44,173 bases of DNA, taken from NCBI GenBank assembly GCA_009885525.1, contig VFKN01000033.1:1-44173 (forward strand). The letters are read 5' to 3'. A model generated the notes under the pieces. That model made no database searches. It was given only the letters and a program-made list of their open reading frames with translations, and was not told the DNA's origin. This stretch comes from Anaerolineaceae bacterium (lineage in GTDB: Bacteria; Chloroflexota; Anaerolineae; Anaerolineales; Villigracilaceae). Below, piece by piece: positions 1 through 9,831 of the stretch. The stretch's first letter is position 1, and each line of letters opens with the position of its first letter. A program made the position numbers and the translations under genes.

Positions 1-240
1 AAAACAGATCCCACCCATGTCCCTTTTGGTGACAAAGCGCGCTCGTGAACTCAACCTCAGTTGCTCGTGGGGCTGAGTGACTCTCCCCTAATTTTTGAGA
101 TGATACGTTCTCTGTGGTAAATATTCTTTTCCGCGCACTATGCGGGCTATTAAGAAACAGTCTCTAAGGCCGTATACTTCGTAACGTATAAGAGTAAGAA
201 CTTATCGTTGCGTGTTGACTAAATTTCGGAGGAAGTGTAA

Positions 241-1503
241 ATGAAAAAGTTCTTTGAAAGATTTTCACGCAGGACATGGATCATTATCGGCGCAGTCGCT
301 GTAATCCTGCTGGTAGCGCTGATCATCGCCGTTAGATCGGGGAGTGGAACACAAACCACTTACGAAACCACCCCCGTGGCGCGCGGCAATTTGATCGCCA
401 CAGTCGGCGCTACGGGCAGTGTGCGCGCGCTGCAAAGTGCAACCCTCGTTTGGCAGACAACTGGATCGGTGAAAGAAATTAGTGTGAATGTTGGTGATCT
501 GGTCAAACACGATGATGTGCTCGCCAGTCTCGATAAAAGCTCACTTAACCAAAGCATCATCCTTGCAGAAGCCGATCTTGCCAGCGCAAAAAAAACGCTG
601 GATGACCTGCTTAATTCAGATACTGCACGCGCACAAGCCCTGCGCACATTGGATACAGGCGAAACAAATTACCAAAAAGCCTATGACTACCGTAAAGGCT
701 TGAATGGCAAGATCGATATTGTCGAAACCTACTGGAAGTTCGGAAAACTGCGGTCACGCACCTACAAAGGATACGCCGATGCAGAAACCATTAGAGATGC
801 AGATGAAAAACTCGCGCTCGCGGAAGCACAGTTAAATGATGCGCGCCGCAATGCAGAACGATTAAAGAACGGCGTTGACCCTGTTGATATTGCCTCTGCA
901 GAAGCGCATGTCGCTGCCGCGCAATCCACTTTGAATATGACACACGTTGTGGCGCCATTTGATGGCACAGTCACACAAGCTACGCCCGCAATAGGTGATC
1001 AGGTTTCCGCAGGAAGCATCGCTTTCCGTATAGATGATCTCTCGCATTTGCAGGTTGATCTGCAAGTTTCGGAAGTGGACATTAATAATATCGTCGTTGG
1101 CCAGGATGCTACGTTGACCTTTGACGCAATCCTAAACAAGGAATATCACGGCCAAGTCGTAAAAGTAGGACGGGCCGGCGATACGGTGCAAGGCGTGGTT
1201 AATTTCGTGGTCACGGTTGAATTGACTGACGCGGATGAATTTGTCAAACCAGGCATGACCGCTGCAGTGAACGTAGTGATAAAAGAACAAAACGATGTGG
1301 TCCTGATCCTCAATCGCGCAGTTCGTCTGGTGGATAAGGAACGCGTAGTGTATGTGCTGGTCAACGGTCAAGCGGAGTCGATCAAAGTACAGCTCGGCAC
1401 AACAGATGGAGTGAACAGCGTACTTGTCGGCGGCGATATTAAAGAAGGTGACGCGATCATTCTGAATCCGCCTTCAAGTAACCGCGGTCCGTTTGGAGGT
1501 TAA
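241..1503 (+). CDS. Efflux RND/ABC transporter periplasmic adaptor subunit (HlyD/MacA family)
   Basis: N-terminal TM helix, coiled-coil hairpin, lipoyl-like [11 protein letters not shown] motif; followed directly by a MacB-type ATPase and permease. Confidence 0.9.
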   Translation: MKKFFERFSRRTWIIIGAVAVILLVALIIAVRSGSGTQTTYETTPVARGNLIATVGATGSVRALQSATLVWQTTGSVKEISVNVGDLVKHDDVLASLDKSSLNQSIILAEADLASAKKTLDDLLNSDTARAQALRTLDTGETNYQKAYDYRKGLNGKIDIVETYWKFGKLRSRTYKGYADAETIRDADEKLALAEAQLNDARRNAERLKNGVDPVDIASAEAHVAAAQSTLNMTHVVAPFDGTVTQATPAIGDQVSAGSIAFRIDDLSHLQVDLQVSEVDINNIVVGQDATLTFDAILNKEYHGQVVKVGRAGDTVQGVVNFVVTVELTDADEFVKPGMTAAVNVVIKEQNDVVLILNRAVRLVDKERVVYVLVNGQAESIKVQLGTTDGVNSVLVGGDIKEGDAIILNPPSSNRGPFGG

Positions 1504-1504
1504 T

Positions 1505-2203
1505 ATGGATTGGGTGATCGAGGCCCGCAACCTGACAAAAACCTATAAGATGGGCGAATTTGACGTGCAAGCTTTACGCGACGTCTCATTCAGCATCGAA
1601 CGCGGCGAAATGGTATCCATCATGGGACCTTCCGGCTCGGGTAAATCCACAATGATGAATACGCTCGGCTGTTTAGATAGACCCACCTCCGGTGAATATA
1701 TTTTGGATGGCGAATCTGTCGCAGACATGAGTGACGACCAGCTCGCCAGCGTCCGCAACCGCAAAGTTGGATTTGTCTTTCAGAGTTTTAATCTACTCTC
1801 GCGCTTAACCGCACTGGGCAATGTCGAATTGCCATTGCGGTATGCAGGGCTTGCTGAAGGGCGAAAAGAACGCGCGCGCGCCGCCCTGGAGGCAGTCGGC
1901 TTGGGTGACCGCATGACTCACCGCCCGTATGAACTCTCCGGCGGACAGCAGCAGCGCGTGGCGGTTGCGCGCGCATTGGTCAATGATCCCGCCATTATCA
2001 TGGCAGACGAACCGACCGGGAATCTGGATTCAAAAGTCGGCAAAGAGATTATGAACCTGCTGCTGAAACTTAATAAAGATCGCGGCACAACATTGATCAT
2101 CGTCACACATGATCCAAACATCGCCGAGCAAACCCAGCGCGTAATCCGCTTGCGCGACGGCGAGCTCGACCCGGCTTACGATGAAAAAGGAAACAAAAAA
2201 TGA
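1505..2203 (+). CDS. ABC transporter ATP-binding protein (MacB/LolD type)
   Basis: Walker [10 protein letters not shown], signature [15 protein letters not shown], Walker [14 protein letters not shown]; start chosen at internal ATG 1505. Confidence 0.93.
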   Translation: MDWVIEARNLTKTYKMGEFDVQALRDVSFSIERGEMVSIMGPSGSGKSTMMNTLGCLDRPTSGEYILDGESVADMSDDQLASVRNRKVGFVFQSFNLLSRLTALGNVELPLRYAGLAEGRKERARAALEAVGLGDRMTHRPYELSGGQQQRVAVARALVNDPAIIMADEPTGNLDSKVGKEIMNLLLKLNKDRGTTLIIVTHDPNIAEQTQRVIRLRDGELDPAYDEKGNKK

Positions 2204-3456
2204 GCTTCTTACAAGCGCTCCTTGAAGCATTAGAAAGTTTGAACGGAAATAAACTACGCTCCGGTCTGACTGTGCTTGGCATTGTCATCGGCGTTGCAGC
2301 CGTGATCGCCATGCTTGCGCTCGGCAACGGCGCGCAAGCCGCCATCACCGGTTCGATTAGCAGCATCGGGACAAATCTGCTCTTCGTATTTAAGGGTACC
2401 CGCGATGGTCCGCCTGGCCCCGGGGGCGATCGCAGGAGCGGAAATAATGACCGCCCATTAACTCTCTCCGACGCAGATGCGATTGCAGATCCGTTCGCCG
2501 CGCCGTCGGTGGCATCCGTCGCGCCGGCTATTCAAACAAATGGAACAATCGCTTTTGGCGGCGAAAATACCACCACGCAAATTTCCGGTGTCACGACGGC
2601 GTATGCATCCGTGCGTAATATGGAATTGAGCGAAGGCGAGTTTATCAATGAAGAGCATTTACTTGGACGCATGTCTGTCGTTGTACTCGGACCTGAAACA
2701 GCGGATACGCTTTTCGGACATCATGATGGCGTGGTTGGCGAGGTCATCCGCATTGAAGGTCAGCCGTTCCGTGTGATCGGTGTGCTGGTTGCCAAAGGCG
2801 GCGGCACATTCGGAAGCGAAGATAACGCCGCTTATATTCCTTTCACCACCGCGCAAGCGCGCCTGATCAAAAACAACTCACGCGACGAGGTGGATGTTCT
2901 GTTAATACAAGCCACCAGTTCCGAAACTGTGGATCTAGCGGTGGATGAAATTTCAAATATTTTACGGCAGCGCCATCGCACACCCATTGGCGCAGACGAT
3001 TTTACTGTCCTCACACAGCAGGATTTTTTGAAAACTTTTGAAACGATCACAGGCGTTTTGACTGTTTTCCTCGGCGGCATCGCGGCAATCTCTCTGCTTG
3101 TGGGCGGCATCGGCATCATGAACATCATGCTTGTCTCGGTCACCGAGCGGACGCGCGAGATCGGTTTGCGTAAGGCTTTGGGTGCGCGCAAAAAAGATAT
3201 TTTGATGCAATTCCTAACGGAATCCTCCCTGCTCAGTTTGATCGGCGGCATTATCGGGATTACCTTTGGCTGGTTAATCGCATTCACTGCAGGGACAGTC
3301 GCCGAGGCGTTAGGCTATGATTTCACCCCCATCGTCGGCACAGACGCGGTCATCCTTTCGACCAGTTTCTCGGCAGCCATTGGTTTGTTCTTTGGGATCT
3401 ATCCCGCGAGCCGCGCCGCGAACCTTGAACCCGTGGAAGCCCTGCGCTACGAGTAA
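2200..3456 (+). CDS. ABC transporter permease (MacB/FtsX family)
   Basis: N-terminal [28 protein letters not shown] and C-terminal [28 protein letters not shown] motifs; overlaps the upstream ATPase by 4 nt. Confidence 0.93.
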   Translation: MSFLQALLEALESLNGNKLRSGLTVLGIVIGVAAVIAMLALGNGAQAAITGSISSIGTNLLFVFKGTRDGPPGPGGDRRSGNNDRPLTLSDADAIADPFAAPSVASVAPAIQTNGTIAFGGENTTTQISGVTTAYASVRNMELSEGEFINEEHLLGRMSVVVLGPETADTLFGHHDGVVGEVIRIEGQPFRVIGVLVAKGGGTFGSEDNAAYIPFTTAQARLIKNNSRDEVDVLLIQATSSETVDLAVDEISNILRQRHRTPIGADDFTVLTQQDFLKTFETITGVLTVFLGGIAAISLLVGGIGIMNIMLVSVTERTREIGLRKALGARKKDILMQFLTESSLLSLIGGIIGITFGWLIAFTAGTVAEALGYDFTPIVGTDAVILSTSFSAAIGLFFGIYPASRAANLEPVEALRYE

Positions 3457-3462
3457 GCATCC

Positions 3463-4164
3463 ATGATCAAGCAAAAACATAAAAGCCTGTATATATTCCT
3501 CTTGCTTGTTCTTTTAACTCAGGCTTGTATGCAGGTAAAATCAGACGCAACTGTTTCACCAACCGCGCAAAACACCTCGCTGCCAATACAAACCAAAGCC
3601 AGATCAACTGCAACTACGCAGGCGATTTCTACCGCGACGCCGGTCACTATTCCAACCGCGACAGAAACATCCGCGCCCAAGATAACGATTAGCGCGGTAA
3701 GAGGGAATTTATTCATCCGCCGCGGACCAGACACAGCGTACAATCAGGTCGGCGTGCTTTACAAAGGCACAACTGCCAACGTCATTGCGCGGGATGTACT
3801 TGCCAAATGGGTGCAGATTAACATTCCACACTCCGCGGAGAAAGGCTGGGTTTCGGTGTTGACCGAATATTCAAAAGTGGAAGGCGATCTGGACACCCTG
3901 CCGCAATTCACTCCCACCGATTGGCCCCTGCCCGCGTATTTGCGCAACTGCACACATCACCAAATGTTCATCGAGCCTGGAAAAATATTTCTGGATTCGT
4001 CCTATACACTAGAAAATGAAGTCTGGTTATATCCGGGACATTACACCGTTTACGACATCAGCATGCCCGATGAACCCGCCTTCCTTGAAGTGGATATGCG
4101 CGAAGGCGCGACCGTAGAGATCAACGAAGATGGCGCGGGTGAGTATCGTAAATGCCCGCAGTAG
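3463..4164 (+). CDS. SH3-domain-containing lipoprotein
   Basis: Signal peptide with lipobox LTQAC; SH3b-like segment GNLFIRRGPDTAYNQVGVLYKGTTANVIARD. Confidence 0.7.
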   Translation: MIKQKHKSLYIFLLLVLLTQACMQVKSDATVSPTAQNTSLPIQTKARSTATTQAISTATPVTIPTATETSAPKITISAVRGNLFIRRGPDTAYNQVGVLYKGTTANVIARDVLAKWVQINIPHSAEKGWVSVLTEYSKVEGDLDTLPQFTPTDWPLPAYLRNCTHHQMFIEPGKIFLDSSYTLENEVWLYPGHYTVYDISMPDEPAFLEVDMREGATVEINEDGAGEYRKCPQ

Positions 4165-4207
4165 ATAATTGGTAATTAGAAAAAAACAAACTCAGGAGAA
4201 TCGTTTC

Positions 4208-5701
4208 ATGTCCGAAAAGTTTAATCAGTTAAAAGAAGTTCTCGGAGAGGTCTCAGATTTACATCACGTTACTGCGATGTTGGAATGGGATCAGCAGGTG
4301 AACATGCCGCCCGGAGGCGCCGAGGCACGCGGGCAACAAATCTCGACCATCAGCACGATCGCGCACAAAAAAGCCACCTCTCAAGAAGTGGGCAATCTGC
4401 TTGACGATTTGGAGGGCCAATTCGCAGAGGGCTCGGATGAAGCCGCGCTGGTGCGCGTCACTTCGCGCGAGTACGGCAAAGCCATCCGCGTACCGTCTGA
4501 ATTCGTGGCGGAACAGGCGATTGTCACCACCAAGGCATTCGAGGCGTGGATCGAAGCGCGCAAGAAATCAGACTTTTCCATCTTCCGCCCGCATCTCGAA
4601 AAGATGGTGGAGATGAAGCAAAAATATATTCAATATTTTCCGCCCACTGAGCATCCTTACGATGTGCTGCTGGATGATTACGAACCGGGCATGAAGACTT
4701 CCGAGGTGAAGGAAATTTTCAACAACCTGCGCCCTAGACAAGTGGACTTGATCAAGAAAATTAAATCCGCCAAACAGGTGAAGGATGATTTCCTGCATAA
4801 AGCCTATAACGAAAAAAAAGTTTGGGATTTTAGCGAGACGATCATCTCGCAATTTGGATATAATTTTAATCGCGGCAGACAGGACAAAGCCGCGCATCCT
4901 TTCCAAACCACATTCAGCGTGAACGATACGCGCATCACGAATCGCTTTGAAGAGGGAAGTCCGCTCTCGACGCTTTTCAGCGCGATGCACGAAGCGGGTC
5001 ACGCGATGTACGAGCAGGGCAGCAACCCGGCGTATGAACGCACCCCACTCGCGGGCGGCACGTCGCTCGCGGTGCATGAGTCGCAATCGCGCATGTGGGA
5101 AAATTTGGTGGGCCGCTCACTCCCGTTCTGGGAACATTTTCTGCCTAAGTTAAAAAAATCATTCCCTTCGCAGCTCGATGGGTTGAGTGTCAAGTCGTTC
5201 TATAACGCGATCAATAAAGTTGAGCCGTCGCTGATCCGCGTCAATGCGGACGAAGCGACTTATAACCTGCATGTGATGCTGCGCCTCGAAATGGAAATTG
5301 GTATGATCGAAGGTAAGTTTGCGATCAAAGATTTGCCCCAAATTTGGAACGAGAAGATGAACGATTATCTTGGCATCGTCCCGCCGAACGACGCGCAGGG
5401 TGTGCTGCAGGATATTCACTGGTCGAGTGGCTTGATGGGATATTTTTCGACGTACGCGCTCGGGAATTTGGTTTCGGCGCAGTTGTGGGAGAAGATCAAC
5501 GCGGATATCACTGACCTCGATGAACAGATCCGCGCGGGCAAATTTGACGCGCTGCTCGGCTGGCTGCGCGAAAAGATTCACGTCTTCGGTCATAAGTATG
5601 ACCCGCAAGACCTTGTGCAAAAAGTGACCGGCTCGAAGATCGACGCTGCGGCGTATGTGCGCTATTTGACCAGGAAATACAGCGCTATTTACGAGCTGTA
5701 G
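4208..5701 (+). CDS. Carboxypeptidase M32
   Basis: HEAGHAMYEQG zinc motif and HESQSRMWEN motif typical of M32 peptidases; start at internal ATG after aggag. Confidence 0.93.
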   Translation: MSEKFNQLKEVLGEVSDLHHVTAMLEWDQQVNMPPGGAEARGQQISTISTIAHKKATSQEVGNLLDDLEGQFAEGSDEAALVRVTSREYGKAIRVPSEFVAEQAIVTTKAFEAWIEARKKSDFSIFRPHLEKMVEMKQKYIQYFPPTEHPYDVLLDDYEPGMKTSEVKEIFNNLRPRQVDLIKKIKSAKQVKDDFLHKAYNEKKVWDFSETIISQFGYNFNRGRQDKAAHPFQTTFSVNDTRITNRFEEGSPLSTLFSAMHEAGHAMYEQGSNPAYERTPLAGGTSLAVHESQSRMWENLVGRSLPFWEHFLPKLKKSFPSQLDGLSVKSFYNAINKVEPSLIRVNADEATYNLHVMLRLEMEIGMIEGKFAIKDLPQIWNEKMNDYLGIVPPNDAQGVLQDIHWSSGLMGYFSTYALGNLVSAQLWEKINADITDLDEQIRAGKFDALLGWLREKIHVFGHKYDPQDLVQKVTGSKIDAAAYVRYLTRKYSAIYEL

Positions 5702-5719
5702 TTTATAGCCTTAAACATA

Positions 5720-5784
5720 TTTCACCACAGAGATCACGGAGCGCACAGAGGTTTTTCTGTGAATCTCGGTTCTCTGTGGTGAAA
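5720..5784. repeat. Inverted repeat element, 14-bp perfect arms TTTCACCACAGAGA / TCTCTGTGGTGAAA
   Basis: Arms at 5720-5733 and 5771-5784. Confidence 0.85.
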
Positions 5785-5800
5785 TGCTTTTTAGGAATTT

Positions 5801-5826
5801 GTAACGCGACATAAATGTCGCGTTAC
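5801..5826. repeat. Short palindrome GTAACGCGACAT-AA-ATGTCGCGTTAC
   Basis: 12-bp perfect arms, 2-nt centre, ending 13 nt before the next start codon. Confidence 0.85.
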
Positions 5827-5839
5827 GGTATTACTCACT

Positions 5840-6778
5840 ATGAAAAAAATTATCCTCTTCGCCACCCTACTTGGACTTTTATCTGCCTGCGCCCAGCAAA
5901 TTGGAACTGCCGCGCCGACGGCTTTGCCGCCCAATTATCTCTCGACTGTCGTGGGGTTGACCGGCGAAGCCGCCTTCGCAACTGCGGATGCGTTGACGCC
6001 GACTGCCACAGCCGAGGTGACATCTGCGCCTACACAAACACAAACGCCCGCGCCGACTTCCTCGCTGCCGAGTCCAACTCCCACGTATGAAGCGGGCTTC
6101 ACCAAATTCGCGGACTTGCGTTTCGTCTCACCGGGTCCCATGTCCAGCCTTGTTTCGCCAATCAACCTGAAATTATTACTGACTTCCGGTAAAAGCGATC
6201 TCGTGAAAGTAGACCTGCTCGGCGAAGATGGGCGCATGTTATATACCGACCTGCTGCGCGTGGATCACGGCAACGCTGGCAGTTACCGGGTTTTCGATGT
6301 GGAATATGAAACTCGCGCGGTTTCTGAAAAAGGTTACTTCCGCTTAAGCACCAAGGACGAGCACGGCAATCTGCAAGCGCTCAACAGCATGCCTGTGCTT
6401 TTATATTCGCTTGGCGATGCGCAACTTAACTTACCCGGTAACATGATCTATGAACGCGTTTCGTTTAAAGATTTGAAGAACGGGTCAGTGATCATCGGCA
6501 GCGAACTTAAACTCAAAGGCCGCTACTGGCCCTTCAATAACCAGCCCACTTTTTTGGATATGATCACGTCGGACGGCGGCAAGGTGATTGCCTCGCGCGT
6601 ATTGAATTTCAAAGGCATTGACCCCGAAGATTTCGAGACAACCCTGCCCTACAAAGTGACCGAACCCACCAAGGCCCGCCTCACCATTCACCAGGAAAAC
6701 CCGGTTTTGAGCGTGGATGATCCACTGTTGAAGAAATATATTTATTATTATTCGATCGAGGTTTTGTTGAATCCATAG
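5840..6778 (+). CDS. Hypothetical lipoprotein
   Basis: Signal peptide with lipobox LLSACAQ; Thr/Pro-rich linker. Confidence 0.7.
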   Translation: MKKIILFATLLGLLSACAQQIGTAAPTALPPNYLSTVVGLTGEAAFATADALTPTATAEVTSAPTQTQTPAPTSSLPSPTPTYEAGFTKFADLRFVSPGPMSSLVSPINLKLLLTSGKSDLVKVDLLGEDGRMLYTDLLRVDHGNAGSYRVFDVEYETRAVSEKGYFRLSTKDEHGNLQALNSMPVLLYSLGDAQLNLPGNMIYERVSFKDLKNGSVIIGSELKLKGRYWPFNNQPTFLDMITSDGGKVIASRVLNFKGIDPEDFETTLPYKVTEPTKARLTIHQENPVLSVDDPLLKKYIYYYSIEVLLNP

Positions 6779-6819
6779 AAAGAACTCGCCCCACGGCTTA
6801 TTCACAGGATGCTTCGCAT

Positions 6820-7911
6820 ATGGAACTCAAATCTCTGCTTAAACTTCTCGTTGAAACTGAATCCCCTTCCCATGATAAAGCCGCCGTGGATCGTGTCGGC
6901 ACGCTCGTGGCGGATGAAGCGCGTAAACTTGGCGCTGAAATTGAAATTATCAAGAACGCCAAAACCGGCGACCATGTCATCTCAAGATGGGGGCGCGGCA
7001 GCGGCGGCATCTTATTGATGTGTCACATGGATACAGTCTTCCCGCTCGGCACGCTCAAAAAAATGCCATACCGCGAAGCCGATGGAAAAATATTCGGTCC
7101 CGGCACGCTGGATATGAAAGCGGGCATTGTCATCTCGCTGGGAGCAATCGCGCGCTTACAGGAATCCGGTAAAGATTTTACGCGGCCCGTAACTCTGCTT
7201 TGCACATCCGATGAAGAGATCGGCAGTAGCACTTCGCGCGAACATATCGAGCGTCTCGCAAAAGAATCGGAGATGGTCTTTGTACTCGAGTCCGCACTGC
7301 TGGATGGCTCGCTCAAAACATGGCGCAAAGGCGGCGGCACAATGTACGTCAAAACAAAAGGACGCGCTGCGCACGCGGGTGGCGACCATGAAAAGGGGCG
7401 CAACGCCATCGAAGAAATGGCGCATCAGGTGCTTGCCATTCAAAAATTAACCGATTACGAAAAAGGCACGACGCTCAGTGTTGGGACGATTCAAGGCGGG
7501 ACAGTTTCGAATGTTGTGCCCGAAGAATGTTCGGTGAAAGTGGATATCCGCGTGCTTCATCCCGAAGAGTGGACGCGCATCGAATCCGCGTTTGCAAACC
7601 TTAAGCCGATTCTCGACGGGACTTCGATCAAAGTCGGCGGCGGGATGAATCGTCCGCCGATGCCCTTCGACGATAAGATCAAATCCGCGTTTGATAAAGT
7701 CAAATCAATTGGCGAGAAACTTGGGATGGAAATCAAAGCCGGCGGCAGCGGCGGAATGTCCGACGCGAATTTTGTCGCGCCGCTCGGCATCCCGGTCATC
7801 GACGGCATGGGCGCAATCGGTGAAGGTTATCATTCGGAACGCGAGTTCATATTCGCAGATTGTCTCGAAGATCGCACAAAATTATTGGCGGCGCTGCTGG
7901 CAGAATGGTAA
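6820..7911 (+). CDS. M20 family metallopeptidase (glutamate carboxypeptidase-like)
   Basis: LLMCHMDTVFP, GPGTLDMKAG, CTSDEEIGSSTSRE, GGSGGMSDANF motifs. Confidence 0.92.
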   Translation: MELKSLLKLLVETESPSHDKAAVDRVGTLVADEARKLGAEIEIIKNAKTGDHVISRWGRGSGGILLMCHMDTVFPLGTLKKMPYREADGKIFGPGTLDMKAGIVISLGAIARLQESGKDFTRPVTLLCTSDEEIGSSTSREHIERLAKESEMVFVLESALLDGSLKTWRKGGGTMYVKTKGRAAHAGGDHEKGRNAIEEMAHQVLAIQKLTDYEKGTTLSVGTIQGGTVSNVVPEECSVKVDIRVLHPEEWTRIESAFANLKPILDGTSIKVGGGMNRPPMPFDDKIKSAFDKVKSIGEKLGMEIKAGGSGGMSDANFVAPLGIPVIDGMGAIGEGYHSEREFIFADCLEDRTKLLAALLAEW

Positions 7912-7992
7912 AAAATCAGTGACTCCGCATACAGATTTTCATCTCCATAAGGAGGTTCGTTGAAATTCTTTAGGCAGCATAGTGACATTTTA

Positions 7993-9456
7993 TTACAGCA
8001 TCTCTTGCGCCGCGGCAACGCCCGAAAGATATGCCCCATGCACCGTTGACGGGTATTCGCGGTTGGTCGCTTCACCCGCAAAATATAAAACATCGCCCAC
8101 AGGCTCGGCCAGCGTATCGTAATCCTTTCCACTCGCAAACGGCGAAATGTGCGAATACGAACCAAACGCAAACGGATCTTTGCCCCAGCGCGTAATCACG
8201 TATCCAACCGGCTCAGGAATCGCATCACCATAGATCACGCGCAGGGTTTTCATCGCACCCGCGATAATTTCTGCATCCGAAAGTTCCTCGATCGCAAAGC
8301 CCTTCGCGCCGCCGTGAAACGCCATCAACACCGGCTTATTGATATACGGCACAAAATTCAACCAGTCACACCATTCACCCGCGCGCTCACCCACATACGA
8401 GATCGCCTCCTCTTCCTCATCCCAAAACACCGCGGGGAATTTCAAATAAACTTTATTCAACACGCCCATCTCAAGACGGTCAATTGCCTTTTGCTTTTTT
8501 GGAGGAAGCAGCGGGTCGAATCGCACCACATTGTTTTTCAACACCCCCAATGGGAACGTAACCACGCTTTTGCTTGCGCTAAACCCGCCCGCGGATGTTT
8601 CCACCTTAACCCCATTCTGGTCATACGAAACGGAGTTGACCATCACCCCCAGTCGAATATCCAAGCCTTGCGCGAGTCCGTCCGTGATCTGGTTGTAGCC
8701 GTTGGGCATCACAACCTCCACGCCGCCGAACTCTTCATCCTGATCCCATTCCCATAAAGAAAGATGGTCGGGGTCTGCGCCATACTCTAAAGCGAAATTG
8801 CCTTGGATAACAAATTGCAATTTGCGCAACTGATCCGCCGAAAGAGTCCAACGCTTGAGCACCCTGTCAAAGGCTTGCTGCAAAGGCATATCGTTATCTT
8901 CATCTTCCTGCATAAATTCAATCTCGCTGTAAATAGAATCAAACATATTTTCCATTTCTGCGTATTCTTTATCAGACATCTTACGTCCGTCAAAATCATA
9001 AACCACGCCATTGGTATCGTCTGACACGACCGTTTCAACGCCGAATTGCGCGGCAAGTTTTGCAATCGGATTTCCCTTCACGCCCTCGATCCACGACGCG
9101 CCGAGATCGAGCGGCAAGCCAAGCGAATGATCCGTCCACATGCGCCCGCCGACTCTCTCCCGCGCTTCGAGGACGATCACACTCAAGCCGTTATCCACCA
9201 ATGTGCGCGCCGCTGCCAAACCAGAAATTCCGGCGCCCAGCACCAGCACATCCGCTTCGCGCGGACGCATGTCTTCAGTTGGGGCTGGGGAAATATCCGC
9301 TGTGGCCGTGACAGGATCGGTGGGAGTCGGGCTGCGCGAGGGTTCAGTCAACGTGGGCAACGTATTTTCAATCGCGCCGCAAGACATCGCAATCGCAGAA
9401 GCCGTCGCAAGCGAAGCGGCTTTCAAAAAATCGCGTCGTGTGAATCTATTTTTCAT
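7993..9456 (-). CDS. FAD-dependent flavin amine oxidase, Tat-exported
   Basis: Tat motif RRDFLKAA with lipobox-like MSCG; VLVLGAGISGLAAARTL, ERVGGRMWT, C-terminal YFAGEATNREYPSTVHGAYLSG. Confidence 0.9.
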   Translation of the reverse strand: MKNRFTRRDFLKAASLATASAIAMSCGAIENTLPTLTEPSRSPTPTDPVTATADISPAPTEDMRPREADVLVLGAGISGLAAARTLVDNGLSVIVLEARERVGGRMWTDHSLGLPLDLGASWIEGVKGNPIAKLAAQFGVETVVSDDTNGVVYDFDGRKMSDKEYAEMENMFDSIYSEIEFMQEDEDNDMPLQQAFDRVLKRWTLSADQLRKLQFVIQGNFALEYGADPDHLSLWEWDQDEEFGGVEVVMPNGYNQITDGLAQGLDIRLGVMVNSVSYDQNGVKVETSAGGFSASKSVVTFPLGVLKNNVVRFDPLLPPKKQKAIDRLEMGVLNKVYLKFPAVFWDEEEEAISYVGERAGEWCDWLNFVPYINKPVLMAFHGGAKGFAIEELSDAEIIAGAMKTLRVIYGDAIPEPVGYVITRWGKDPFAFGSYSHISPFASGKDYDTLAEPVGDVLYFAGEATNREYPSTVHGAYLSGVAAAQEML

Positions 9457-9820
9457 ACTTCCTCCGAAAAATAAAATATACCAAAAGCCCAAACAGCGCG
9501 CCAAAGTTATCGAATACCATCACGTCAAACATGGATGCATTTCTGCTTGAAACAAAGGATTGATGGAATTCATCTGTTACGGCATACAGCACAGCCAGCA
9601 GCCACGCCAGCCAGTAATATTTTTTGTTGTATCGCAGCCAATGGAAATACGATAACGCCAGCAAGCCATAGCCCAGCATGTGACCGGACTTTTTGAACAC
9701 ATGATCCCAACTGGCTAAATTGGGGAGCTTATCGCCGGGCTGCGACGAGAAGTAAAAGATCACCGCCATTATCAAAAACGGAGGAAACCAACGCGGTAAA
9801 ATTGTAAGGAATTTTTTCAT
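9446..9820 (-). CDS. VanZ family protein
   Basis: Polytopic; FYFSSQPGDKLP, GYGLLALSYF, YAVTDEFHQSFVSSRNASMFDVMVFDNFGALFG. Confidence 0.85.
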   Translation of the reverse strand: MKKFLTILPRWFPPFLIMAVIFYFSSQPGDKLPNLASWDHVFKKSGHMLGYGLLALSYFHWLRYNKKYYWLAWLLAVLYAVTDEFHQSFVSSRNASMFDVMVFDNFGALFGLLVYFIFRRKYEK

Positions 9821-9831
9821 GATGAGGAACC

